Of a stretch of DNA of 64,000 nucleotides, positions 11,570-22,454 are shown one piece after another (the stretch's first letter is position 1; the number at the start of each line of letters is the position of its first letter). The position numbers and the translations under genes were made by a program. Source of the DNA: Progne subis subis (lineage: Eukaryota; Chordata; Aves; Passeriformes; Hirundinidae); contig JAKJHU010001573.1 in the NCBI GenBank assembly GCA_022316685.1, forward strand, positions 1-64,000, read 5' to 3'. The notes beneath the pieces were generated by a model. It searched no databases. It saw only the letters and a list, made by a program, of their open reading frames with translations, and was not told the DNA's origin.

Positions 11570-11885
11570 GCAGGGCCCTGGATCCAAACAGGATCCTGGA
11601 TCCCAGCTCTGCCCTGGATCCCAGCTCTGCCCTGGATCCAAACAGGATCCTGGATCCCAGCTCTGCCCTGGATCCAAACAGGATCATGGATCCCAGCTCT
11701 GCCCTGGATCCCAGCTCTGCCCTGGATCCAAACAGGATCATGGATCCCAGCTCTGCCCTGGATCCCAGCTCTGCCCTGGATCCAAACAGGATCGTGGATC
11801 CCAGCTCTGCCCTGGATCCCAGCTCTGCCCTGGATCCAAACAGGATCCTGGATCCCAGCTCTGCCCTGGATCCCAGCAGATCCCT
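11570..11885. repeat. 18-bp minisatellite with two alternating unit types
   Basis: Tandem 18-bp units of two sorts, GGATCCCAGCTCTGCCCT and GGATCCAAACAGGATCCT (or CAT/CGT variants), arranged in an A-A-B pattern. Spurious ORFs cover all frames. Confidence 0.95.
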
Positions 11886-12734
11886 CTGGCCCATCTCCCC
11901 CCTCAGCCAAAGGCTCCTCCGTGGCTTCCCCGGGGCCGGGAATGTCTGGGCTGCGCTGGGATGAGTGGCACCCACGGGACAGCAGGGAAGGATCATCCCC
12001 AGAACCGGATCCCAAATCCCTCACCCCGCTGCTGGAACCCTTCCGCTCGCACTGCGCTGTGCCAGGCAGGGACAGACAGAGGGACGGGATCATCCCCGCG
12101 CAGCCGGAGCCCCAGTCCTGCCCCGGGGGATCCGTGCCCCACCCGCCCCCTCTCCGGGCTGCAGCTCCAGGCTCCGGCCCCGTGCCAGGATCCCAGGCTG
12201 CTCCCGCCTGTCCCCGCCAGAGCCAGGACACTCTGTGCCATCCCGGTGCCAAGCGCTCTCCATCACGGCCTGATTTGTCTCCCTGCCACGTCCCGGTGGA
12301 GAGAGGCATTCCTGGAAGCACCTTGGCAGCCGAGCCCGGCGGCTGCTCCCGGCCTTGGCGCTGCTGCTCCGGCTGGAATCCCGACCCAGGGGCAGCAGGG
12401 GCGAGCCTGGCACTGCCAGGGCAGCGCAGCGGTTCCCCTGGGGACAGGCTTCCCTCCCTGCTGCTCTCCGGGAATGTTCCCGATTCACCTGGAAGCAGCT
12501 CCAGTTCCAGCTCCCTCCTGTGCTGGAGGAGCCTTGGGCCTGTCCCACGCGCTGCTGAGCTGGGAGGAAGAGGATCCCACGGATCCCACGGATGGAGCAG
12601 CTCCGTGGGATCCAGCCCAGCAGCTGGATCAGAGCCTTGCCCCAGGCCTCCCCTTCCCGGGAACACGCCCAGCCCCGGAGCCCATCCCAATCCTTGCTGG
12701 AATGCTCCAAGCTGCCAGCGCCCAGTGGAGAATC

Positions 12735-13015
12735 CAGGGAGTGCCCGAGTCCATTCAGGGAGCGCCCGAGTCCATTCAGGGATCTCCTGGATCCATCCAG
12801 GGAGTGCCTGAGTCCATTCAGGGAGCGCCCAGATCCATCCAGGGAGTTCCTGGATCCATCCAGGGAGTGCCCGTATCCATCCAGGGAGCGCCCGGATCCA
12901 TCCAGGGAGAGCCCGGATCCATCCAGGGAGCGCCCAGATGCATCCAGGGAGTTCCTGGATCCATCCAAGGAGCGCCCGGATCCATCCAGGGAGCTCCTGG
13001 ATCAATCCAGGTGTT
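12735..13015. repeat. 21-bp minisatellite
   Basis: About 13 copies of a 21-bp unit, 'gatccatccagggagcgccc' plus one base. Early copies carry 'gtccattcaggg'. It produces heptapeptide-repeat ORFs on both strands that I do not regard as genes. Confidence 0.95.
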
Positions 13016-16000
13016 CCCTGATCCCAATCCTCGGGAAGGATCAGCTGCTCGGGCCGTCCCCAGCCGTGGCTCAGATCTGGGTCCCGCCGTGGATGCTCCG
13101 GGCAGGGATGAAGGAACGAGAGGAGAGCGTTACAAACACCGGCCCCTGGAGCAGGGAAGGGAATTTGGCCGGCACCGCTCACCCTTCCAGGCCTTAATCC
13201 CTTCGTTAAAGACAAACTCCCGGCCCTGCAATGCAGAGGGGCCGCGGGAGATCCTGGGAATCCAGGCACCTCCGGAGTCTCCGGGATGAGGAGCCCTTCC
13301 CACCCCGGGCAGCTCCCTGGGGCCAATCCCAGCTGAATTCCACGAGTGAAGAGCTCCCCCAGCCCAGAGGATCCCTCATCCCGGGGGCATCGAGGGTGGG
13401 ACGGCAAAGCCACCCGTGCTTGCCCAGGGACACCGCCCAGGGAGTGGTGGCACCGGGGGAGGGCTCAGGGACATCTCCCGCCGCCCCCGGCTGCTCCAGC
13501 CCCGTCCATCCCGGCCTCCAGAGCCCGTTCCAGGCCGAGGAGCATCTGTGACTCCTGCCCTGCCTCCTTGGGAGCTCCCAGGAATTTGTTCCTCTCCCGT
13601 GGGCTCAGAGGTCTCTGCTCCGAACCATTCCCGGATTCCAGCAGAAGCCAAATGTGCTTCCAAAGAAAGGTTTGGATTCCAAAAATCCTCCCTGAGTGAG
13701 GTTCTGCCTGGCAGGTTGGGATGTAGGACAGGAAGGGAAAGCCACACAAGGGCTCGGGAGATGTTTTAAATCCATGGACATCGTGTTGCTGTACCCTGGG
13801 AGCTTCCCCGGCTCCAGATCTGCTCCTCAGCTACATCCCACACCTCACCATCCTCCAGCCTGGGCGGGTGTGGAATGGTCTGGAGAGTCCCTCCCTCGGG
13901 ATTCCCGGGGTGCTCCAGGCTGCTTTTCCAGGCCGATTCTGGCAAGGCAGATCCAGCGCCAGGCACGGCTGGAACGGGAATGGGAACGGGAATGAGCGGG
14001 TTCTGTGCCAGCAGCCAGGCACGACTGGGATCAACAATTCCAGACCCACTCCAGGTCCCTCTTTGGGTCCCCACAACTCCTCCCTGCAGGTTCCAGCTCC
14101 TTCTTCCAGAAACAGCTCGCCTCTAAATCCCAGTTTTCCTTCCCTGGCCCCACGCCCCATCCCGCATTTCCCTCCCCATCCACGGTCATTCCTTTAACCC
14201 CGGTTTTAACGCCCCACCCCGGGCCGCAGCCGCAGCCTAATGGCCCTTCAAATTCCCCTTCAGGGAGCTCGCATCCATCCATTTGACTTTGTCGGGAATG
14301 TTTGGAGCCAGAGCAGCTCCAGGCGCCTGCCAGCCCCGGCAGCTCTTCCTTCCGTGCTGCCAGAGCGCGGCTCGGGATTTACTGGATTTACCGGATTTAC
14401 CGGATTTACCGGCACTCGGCAATTCCAGAGAGTTCAGCGCCGCCGGCCCGAGGGTGTCACCCGCTGCTGTCCCCGCTGCTGTCCCCGTGTCCGGCTCCGG
14501 GGGTGGCGGAGCTGAGCCCCGGCTGCTGCTCCGAGCTCCGGCTTTTCCGGCAGCCGCCCACGGCCCTGCTGCTGCTCCGGCCCCGCGCCGGCCTGGCAGG
14601 GACCGGGCACGGTTCTCTCCGTCCCGCTGAGCCCCGGGAACGCTGCCCCGGCCCCGGCGAGCGGCGAGCAGATTTCCCCGGCAGCGGGAGAGCAGCGGGG
14701 ACAGCGGGACCCGCCCGGCCGGGGACACCTGCAACAGGTGCGCCGAGCCTTTGGGGACAGCAGGAGCTGCTGGGCCGGACCTGGAGCCGTCCCAGCTCAT
14801 GGGATCGGGGAATTGTTTACGTTGGAAAAGCTCTCCCGAGGTCACCGAGCCCGCGGGCAGCGCTGCCCCAGCCGGCGGTGACCCCACGGCCCCAGGTGCC
14901 GCACGCACTTTGGATCCCATCGGGGATGGGGATGGGGACACCCCCAGTGCCACTGTGCCAGCGCCTGAACCTTTTCTGTGGAGAAATCCCCCCAGAAATC
15001 CGACCTGAACCCCGCCTGGCTCGGCCTGAGGCCCTCTCCTCGTGTCCCGTCCGTCCTTTCCGGGGGATTTGCGGCTCGGGGCTTTCACCCGCGCCGCTCC
15101 CGTGCGGTTCTCAGGGATGATCCCAACCTCTCTCCCTTCCCCTCCTGAAATCGGGGCCGAGGGGAGAAACCCTGGAGCCATTCCCAGGCACCCTCCCTGG
15201 GAAAAACAGAGCCTGAGCCAAAGCTCTGGGCAGTGCCAGGAGCAGCTGGGGCTGGGCTGGAGCAGAGGATGGATCCTGCTCCCAGCGCTTCCCTCCGCCA
15301 GGAAAACCATTCCCAGCCCTGTCCCACGCACGGCCCTGCCCAGGCACCACCGGTGTCACCTCCCCGGCTCTGGGACACGTTCCTGCCCGTAACAGCAGCC
15401 GGGAGGAGGCAGAACCCCCCCGGGGACGGCAGGAAGGAGGGGACGGCGGCCGGGTCCTGGGGAGCCCCAAACCGCCCTCAATCCCGCACCTGGCGCTGCC
15501 CGAGCTTCAGCTCGTGCTCAACACGAGGCTCTGCACCAAAAACTGCCTCCAGCGAGCCCAGACCTCCCGAATTCCCTCAGCAGCGGGCACGGCTCCCCGG
15601 CGCTCCCGGAGAGCTCCCACGGCTCCAGCTCTTCCCGAGGGGGCTGAGAGTGAAAACCCCCCCACCCGGCTCCTGCGAAGGGCAGCTCCGCGGCTCAGCC
15701 CTTTGTCCCGGGGTTCTGCGGGATCCCCCCGGCCCCGAGCAGCTCCTTTCCGTCCCAAAGTTTCCCTCAGCCGCCCTCCTCCTCCTCCCAGACCCGAGGT
15801 GGGCACCCCCAAACCCCTTCAGCACTTGGGGGCTCCGGCAGCAGCCCTTTTGCTCCCCGACAGCAGAACCCCAAAAATCAGCAGCTTTGCAGCAGCTGCA
15901 GGAATTCCTTGTTTTCCACTTCTTCTTCTTCCCCAAAACGCCCATCCCAGATTTTATCCGCCAGCGATATTTCTTCTGAAATTCACCCTTTTTTTCCCCC

Positions 16001-16090
16001 TCTCCCCCCTCCCCACCCCGGGTTGTCACAGACCCCCGGGCGCTCAGACCCCGGGGATGCCGCAGGGACCCCACCCGGGGCCGGGGACAG
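13016..16090. other. GC-rich intergenic sequence with a CpG-rich patch; no gene supported
   Basis: Contains a 9-bp array (GGATTTACC, about four copies at 14,377-14,412) and a CpG-dense patch at about 14,430-14,760. Candidate ORFs in this region lack recognisable domains and look like random open frames in GC-rich sequence. A CpG-island promoter for an unseen transcript is possible. Confidence 0.4.
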
Positions 16091-16163
16091 CCGGGATCGG
16101 CACCAGGATCGGCACCAGGATCGGCACCAAGATCGGCACCGGGAGCGGCACCGGGAGCGGCAG
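16091..16163. repeat. 12-bp tandem array
   Basis: Six copies of a GATCGGCACCAG-like dodecamer grading into GAGCGGCACCGG. It lies just upstream of a CpG-rich patch. Confidence 0.85.
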
Positions 16164-16189
16164 AGTCCCCCCGCATCCCGCACCGCCCC

Positions 16190-16500
16190 TGCGGAGCCGC
16201 GGGCGGGCGGTGCCCGGTGCAGCCCCGGGGCTCCGCCACCAAAACTTTCCCCTTTTCCCCCCGGTTCCTCCTCTCTCACCTGCGCTCCGGACGCCGGGCG
16301 GGGGCCGCGCCCGCCCCGCCGCTCCCCGAGCCCATCCGGAGCGGCCCCGCTCCCGGTCCCGCTGCCGTTCCCGGCCGCTCCACGGCGCAGCCTTCCCGGC
16401 CCGGGGAGCGGAGCGGGGCCGGGGTTTGAATTGCTCCGAGCGGCCCTGATTGGGCTGCGGGAGCGGGGGGGGAGCTGCGATCGGGGGGGCGGAGTGAGGA
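16190..16500 (-). promoter_or_regulatory. CpG-island-like patch with a possible minus-strand first exon
   Basis: Very CpG-dense sequence with an inverted CCAAT (GATTGG) near 16,449 and GC boxes. A good minus-strand donor (GGAGCGCAG followed by GTGAGAG) lies at about 16,279. A minus-strand ATG upstream of that donor begins a short frame rich in G, A, S and R. No downstream exon or known protein was recognised, so this is a candidate promoter or non-coding first exon only. Confidence 0.35.
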
Positions 16501-16782
16501 TACGGGGTGGGGAGGGATGGATGGGATGGATGGGATGGAGGGAGGGACGCGTGGGGTGCGGGGATGCGGAGGGCGTGGAGGGATGCGGGAGATGGAGGAT
16601 GCGGGGGTGTGGTACCCGGCGTGGGGGGGATGCAGCGGCGGGGAGGAGGCGGGAGGGGGCGGGGAGGGGGGATGGGATCAGGTGGGGATGCGGAAAGGTG
16701 CGCGGGATGTGGAACCCTGGGGAGGGGAGGGGGATTTTAGGGGTGTGGTAACCCCGGGATACAGGTGGAGTGGGGGGAGGCA

Positions 16783-17012
16783 GGGATGTGGGGCCTTGGA
16801 GGGGTTCCAAGGATGTGGGATCTTGGATGGATTTTAGGGATGTGGGGCCTTGGAGGGGTTCCAAGGATGTGGGATCTTGGATGGATTTTAGGGATGTGGG
16901 GCTTTGGAGGGGTTCCAAGGATGTGGGATCTTGGATGGATTTTAGGGATGTGGGGCCTTGAGGGGATTTTAGGGGTGTAGTACCCCGGGGGGATTTTAGG
17001 GGTGTGATACCC
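16783..17012. repeat. 54-bp minisatellite, about four copies
   Basis: The unit runs from 'ggatgtggggccttggaggg' to 'cttggatggattttag' and measures 54 bp. About 3.6 near-identical copies are followed by two short derivatives ('attttaggggtgtggtacccc'-like). Confidence 0.92.
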
Positions 17013-17340
17013 TGGATGTCCCCAGCACAGGCACAGGGGGCTGCAGTGGGTGTGGTCCTGCAGGAGGACCCTGGGGATGCAGGGAGGAGCAGAGCCATGG
17101 GAATGCTGTGAAAATTCAGGACCGTGGGTCAAAGTGGCTGCAGGGGTGTCCATGGGAGCGGCCCTGGGGATGTGGGGGGACAGGAGCTGCCCTGGGGGTG
17201 CCAGGAAGGGGACACAGCCCTGGAGCAGCTCTGTGCTGGGACAGGCAGGAAGGATCCAGTCCCCACGGGAATTTTTGGTGAAAATCCTTTCTGAATGCCA
17301 GCTTGGAATTCCAGCGCTGCTGCTGCTCATGCTCAGCATC

Positions 17341-17420
17341 CTGCTCATCCCATCCTGCCCATCCCATCCTGTTCATCCCATTGTGCTCATCCATCCCATC
17401 CCATCCCATCCCATCCTGCC
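17341..17420. repeat. CATCC pentamer tract
   Basis: Imperfect CATCC/CCCAT pentamers interrupted by TGCTCAT and TGTTCAT. A purer version occurs at 18,196. Confidence 0.8.
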
Positions 17421-17639
17421 GAGGATCTCTGGGATGCTCCCGGGTCTGGCACAGGCTGACAGCAGGGACAGGACGGTGGTGATGGAGCTGCTGCTCCCCT
17501 CCAGCCAGGAGCTTCCAGGGCACCCTCAGAGCATCCCTGCACCCAGCACATCCCTGCTGCTGCACCATTCCCGCCTGGATCCGTCCCTCTGGAGCGCTGC
17601 CTTCCCCACATCCCGGGCAGAGCGGAGGATGTGGAGTTT

Positions 17640-17785
17640 TCCCTCCAGCCCTCGTCCCCAGTCCCTCTGCAGCTCTCCTGGAGCCCCTTTGTGCCCTGGA
17701 AGGGCTCTGAGCTCTCCCTGGATCCTGCTCCTCTCCAGGTGAGCACCCCCAGCTCTCCCAGCCTGGCTCCAGGGCTGCCAGAAAT
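17640..17785 (-). mobile_element. CR1-like LINE fragment
   Basis: 'ctctgcagctctcctggagc', then 'ccctggaagggctctgagct' and 'ctcctctccaggtgagc' in reverse CR1 order. The same block recurs at 33,530 and, inverted, at 41,140. Confidence 0.65.
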
Positions 17786-18195
17786 GCCCCATCCCACAGG
17801 GAATCATTCGGGCTGGGGATGGGAAGAGGCGCCCGTTGGTGCGGCACAGACCCTGGAAGCAGCGGGATGCTGGGGGCGAGGATGAGTTCTGCCAGGGCTC
17901 TCACCTGACATTCCACAGAAATTTCCACTATTCCCTGGAAATTATCAGCCCTTGCCGTGGGCACAACAGAGTCACACAGACTGGAGGAGGCTGGCAGGGA
18001 AAAAATAAGGGGGAAAAAACGCCTGGAAAAGTGTTGCTGTGAGCGGCTTCGGCGTCTCCATGGCTACGGGAGCTTGTGGCAGACGTTCCCGGGGAACTCA
18101 GACGTGCCGGTGCCAATGGAGACCGCGGGGCTCATCCCCGCCAGGGCAGGAGCCACCCACATCCCGGGGGATCAAAACAACGGCCAGAAGGAGAG

Positions 18196-18290
18196 ATCCC
18201 ATCCCATTATCCCATCCCATCCCATCCCATCCCATCCCATCCCATCCCATCCCATCCCATCCCATCCCATCCCATCCCATCCCATCCCAC
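18196..18290. repeat. CCCAT pentamer microsatellite
   Basis: About 18 near-perfect CCCAT units. Confidence 0.95.
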
Positions 18291-18369
18291 GGCCGGGTGG
18301 GGCTGGCGGGAGCTGTGGGTGGGTCCAGTGCCCGGAAGGCGCTCCCAAGGAAATGCGAGCGAGAAATCT

Positions 18370-19010
18370 GCTCCCGGGAATGCTGAGCCCGTTCCCAAGG
18401 AAATCCAAACCTGTATTCCCTGGAATGCTGAACCTGTTCCCAAGGAAAGCTGAGCCCATGTTCACAAGGAAATCTGAACCGATGTTCCCAAGGGAATCTG
18501 AGCCCGTTCCCAAGGAAATCCAAACCCATGTTCCCAAGGGAATCTGAGCCTGTTCCTAAGGAAAGCCAAGCCTGTATTCCCGGGAATGCTGAACTTGTGT
18601 TCCCAAGGAAAGCTGAGCCTGTGTTCCTGGGAATTCTGAGCCTGTTCCCAAGGAAATCTGAACCTGTGTTCCAAAGAAAAGCTGTGCCTGTGTTCCCAGG
18701 AAAGCCGAGCCCCTCTTCCCAGGAAAAGCTGAGTCTGTGTTCCCAGGAAAGCCGAGCCCCTATTCCCAAGGAAATCTGAACCTGTGTTCCAAAGAAAAGC
18801 TGAGTCTGTGTTCCCAGGAAAGCCGAGCCTCTCTTCCCAGGAAAAGCTGAGTCTGTGTTCTAAGGAAAGCCAAGCCCCTGTTCCCAAGGAAATCTGAACC
18901 TGTGTTCCCAAGGAAATCTGAACCCGTGTTCCCAAGGAAATCTGAACCCGTGTTCCCAAGGAAAGCCGAGCCCCTGTTCCCGGGAATGCTGAACCCGTTC
19001 CCAAGGAAAG
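18370..19010. repeat. Degenerate minisatellite, about 24 bp (TTCCCAAGGAAATCTGAACC-type)
   Basis: More than 20 diverged copies of a unit containing 'gttcccaaggaaatctgaac' or 'gttcccaaggaaagctgagc'. Unit length varies, so it is older or more diverged than the other arrays here. Confidence 0.88.
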
Positions 19011-19129
19011 CCGGGCTGTGGGGTCACAGACCCCGCCGCTCTCGGAGCCTGTCAGGAGGTTTGGATCCATCCTTCCCCAGAGCGAACTTTGCTGGCAGAG
19101 AGGATCCATCAAAATCACGGCGCATTTTC

Positions 19130-19350
19130 TGGGTATTTTAAGAAAATGGTTCCATGAAGTTTCTGCTGCATTTATGTTTAAAATGGGAGGTATTTTTGGA
19201 AGTTATTCCTTCCCCGTTTCAAAATCTATGTAAATGCTGTCAGATAGTCCCAGCTCCCAATTAGCAGCACTGCAGCAGCCGAGGGAAAACGAATTAAAGC
19301 TGTTTTAAAAAGCACCTCAGCTGAAAACATCCCGGGGAAAGGCGAGCTGG
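19130..19350. promoter_or_regulatory. AT-rich unique island (candidate CNE)
   Basis: Non-repetitive and AT-rich, including 'tgctgcatttatgtttaaaa', 'cccaattagcagcactgc' and 'acgaattaaagctgttttaa'. Resembles the island at 8,740. A related short patch with 'ccttaattaagctttattta' lies at about 19,945. Inference from composition only. Confidence 0.35.
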
Positions 19351-19764
19351 AGACCAGGGACAGAACAAAAATCAATGGATCCATCCCTTAACCCGCGGGC
19401 ATTTCCCTCCCGAGGCTCTTCTGAAATCCAACCTCCCTGGAATCAGGATTGGCTTTTAAGGGACGGCCCAGAGGTGCCGGATCCCATCTCCCCGTGGGAT
19501 TCCCGGTGTTCCCCAGCCCTGCCCTGCGCTGCCGGGACATCCCCGAGACAGCCAGGGCTGGTGGCGCGTCCCAGCTGTCCCGACCCCTCCAGATCCTTCT
19601 GCCTCCAGACACTCCCAGCGATGTTTGGAAGCTCTTTTCCCCTCTGGAAAAGGAATCGCTGCTGGACTCTGCCCAGCCCGGCGCATCGGCGCCAGCAGAT
19701 TTTCCCGACGCTGCTCGGCGGAAGGGCAGCGGTGACTCCGCACTTCCAGGGGCCGAAGCGGGGA

Positions 19765-19890
19765 ATCGGGGGCTGGGTTTGGTTGGAAGGACCGTAAATC
19801 CCGGCCAGTCCCAGCCCCTTCCCGCTTCCCACCGTCCCGGGCTGCTCCAAGCCCCGTCCAACACCCGGACATCTCCAGGGATGGGGCAGT
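19765..19890 (-). mobile_element. CR1-like LINE 3' fragment
   Basis: 'ctgggtttggttggaaggac', then 'gggctgctccaagccccg' and 'acatctccagggatggg' in reverse CR1 order. Confidence 0.75.
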
Positions 19891-20689
19891 GGGATTTCCA
19901 AATGGAATTTCCTCTGCGGGGAGAAGCGTTCTCTAAAGCCTTTGCCTTAATTAAGCTTTATTTATTTCTTGTAATTGGCAGGAGCAGCCAGAGGCAGAAG
20001 AATCCCCACATCCCTCAGGAACTCATCCCTCCACCGAGGCTGACAAAGCCCCTGCTCCTTCCAGCAGCTCCGGGCAGAACTCGCAGCTCTTGGAGCTGAG
20101 CTGAGACGGGAGAAGAATCATTTTGGAACCATTCACCACACACACACACAAAATAAACGACCAAAAAAACCCATCTCCGAGGCTTTGGCAGAGGAGCTGA
20201 GCTCTGGAGAAGCAGCACAGGACGCTGCCGCTCCAGGGATCCGTCCCAGCTCCCTGCCCAGATGAAAAACACCTCATTCAAAAAAATCCTCCCCCCTCTA
20301 ATGAATCGTTCTCAAATGAGGCCGGTGCTCGGGGCTTGGCTCGGCTCTGCCCTCGGAGCTGTGGTTTGGCAGCGATGTTTTGTGTGGCTGAAGGCTGCAA
20401 AGAACAGACCCTGTGCCAGGAAGGGCCGGGGAAGGACAATTTCACCTGGCAGCAGGGGCTGCATCCCTGAAAAACGCATTGGAGGGAGGAAAGGGCACGG
20501 AGGGATCACTGGGGACGGGCTCAGAGCCGCCCTGATCATCACATTGCGTCCAAATCCCGCTCGGAGCTGGGAAATGCCTGAAGGGATCCCTCGGGGCGGA
20601 GCTGGCTGCCCAAATCCCAGCGCTGCAGGATCCGGGAAAAGCCCCGAGCACCCCGGGACAGCGGCGAGGGAAGAGGCAGCGGTGGGATC

Positions 20690-20790
20690 ACAGAACCGTG
20701 GAATGGGTTGGGTTGGAAGGGCCTGGAGCGGAATTCCAGAGCAGCCCGGCTGGCCCTGGATCCCGGGCTGGGGGTTTGGAACAGCCTGGG
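20690..20790 (-). mobile_element. CR1-like LINE 3' end fragment
   Basis: Begins 'tcacagaaccgtggaatggg' and 'ttgggttggaagggcctgga', the hallmark CR1 3' end in reverse orientation. The remainder decays into unique sequence. Confidence 0.65.
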
Positions 20791-21104
20791 AGGGCGCGGG
20801 GGATGCGGGGGCTCGGAGCCCCCCACGCCGGGATGGGAACAGCCCACGGGGCGTCAGAGCCTGGCAGGGAGAGCTGTGAGTCACATCCCGCCGTGCTCAT
20901 CCCCATGGCAACCCCGATTCCTCGGGAGAGCCCCGGGGATGGAGCCGCGGGCAGGGCTGGCAGCGCCCAGCACGGGAACCGCGAGCAGCAGCGCTGGAAA
21001 AGCCTCCGAGGCCGCCCTGCGGTGCCAGGGACACCAAAGCCCGGCCCCGAGGATTCTACATCCCTCCGGCAGCGGGGACTCCCAGGGCAGCTGTGCCAGT
21101 GTTT

Positions 21105-21310
21105 TATAACCCTTTCCATGAAGGAATTTTCCTAATCTGCAACCTAAACCTCCCCTGGCCCAGCCTGAGGCCGGTCCCTCCTGTTCCTGCTGTCCCCTGG
21201 GAGCAGATCCTGACCCTCCCTGGCTGCCCCCTCCTGTCAAGGTCCCTCCTGAGCCTCCTTTTCTCCTCCTGAGCCCCTTCCCGAGCTCCATCCCAGCATT
21301 CCAGCCCCTG
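21105..21310 (-). mobile_element. CR1-like LINE fragment
   Basis: 'ctaatctgcaacctaaacct', 'gcctgaggccggtccctcct', 'gggagcagatcctgacc' and 'aaggtccctcctgagcc' follow reverse CR1 order, as at 8,475 and 58,170. Confidence 0.7.
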
Positions 21311-22454
21311 ATCCCAGCAGGGAATGAGCCATCCCCACCTCGGGAACAATGGCAAATGTCTCAGCCCAGGGAAGATGCCAGGGATGTTCAAAGCTCCCGA
21401 CACTGGGAAGAGAAGGAGGAACTGGAATTACTCTCTTTAATCACGAGCTGTACTGCCTCACCCTCGGCACCACAGCAACCCTCGGATTTCCTCTTCCAAA
21501 CCTTTTTTTTTCCCAACCTCCCTTTCCGTGGGCAGGGGGCAGGTGGTGCCTCAGCTCCAAAACTCCTCAGGAGAAGCCCAAATCCTGAAGCTCCTGCTCC
21601 CCTCTGACATTTCCCTGCTCTTCCTTCAGGAAGAAGCTGAGGAAGGAGAGGGTCCCAAACCCTCTGAACGCTGCCATGGGAACCTGAATTTGGTTTGTTT
21701 TTTTTTTCTCATGATTTGGGGTTTTCAAACCCCGTTTTTTTAGATTTCACCCCACGCTCCAGCAGAGAACTGGGAAAGTTTCTGCTCCTGGACTTGGGAT
21801 CTGTGCAGGGATGAAGGATCAGACAGGAGAGCAGGGAGCACAGCCAGGGAATTTTGACAGAATCCCTCCTGGGAGTGAGACAGGATGGGACAGAAGAGCT
21901 CAGCGTTCCTCAGACATTCCCCCTGCTCCTCCTCTCCTCTCCTCTCCTCTCCTCTCCTCTCCTGCCCCAAACCCATCCCAAGGGATGCAGCCCTGCCTCT
22001 CTGTGTGGCCAGAACCAACAGCATTCCTGCCTGTGGATAAACAAACCTCACCCCTGGACACTCGCACGCCGTTCCCACCCCAGCACCCAACACCTCCACG
22101 TGCAAAGTCCCGCATGTATTTGCTTCGGCAAAGTGCAAAGACACGGCCGGAGGGACGCGAGGCTGGAGCGCGGATGGGCAGCCAAGAGCCCCTCCCGAGG
22201 CTGCCCAGGGATCTCCCAAGGGTGCCAGCAGGTGGGAACGGGAGCTCAGCGAGGATTCCCAGACCTGGGAAGCGCCCGGGAGCCTCCGTGAGGCACGAAG
22301 AGAAAGCAGCACCAAGCGGCTGCTGGTCCCGAGCAGGAGCCAGCCCCAGCTGCTCAGGGATTGGGATCCTCCCGAAACGCCCGGCCCGGGCTGCTCCACG
22401 CGCGGGCTGCGGCGAGATCCGGGCTGGAGCTGCTTCCAGAGGGTCGGGAAGGGC
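21311..22454. other. TIMM44 3' flank and probable 3' UTR
   Basis: No other gene seen. On the minus strand this includes the TIMM44 3' UTR immediately below 22,455, but I found no canonical minus-strand AATAAA or ATTAAA within about 1 kb (the nearest ATTAAA complement is at 21,438). A CTCCT pyrimidine array sits at 21,930-21,964. Confidence 0.5.

Noticed and set aside
11437..13413. 658-residue minus-strand and 593-residue plus-strand ORFs
   Set aside because: Built from the 18-bp and 21-bp arrays and GC-rich random frames; no recognisable domain.
14237..15331. 364-residue minus-strand ORF in a CpG-rich patch
   Set aside because: Low-complexity G/A/S/R/P composition, no family resemblance, and overlapping ORFs on the other strand.
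21000..22454. CTXN1, the gene next to TIMM44 in mammals
   Set aside because: No frame resembling the short conserved cortexin protein was found here on either strand.
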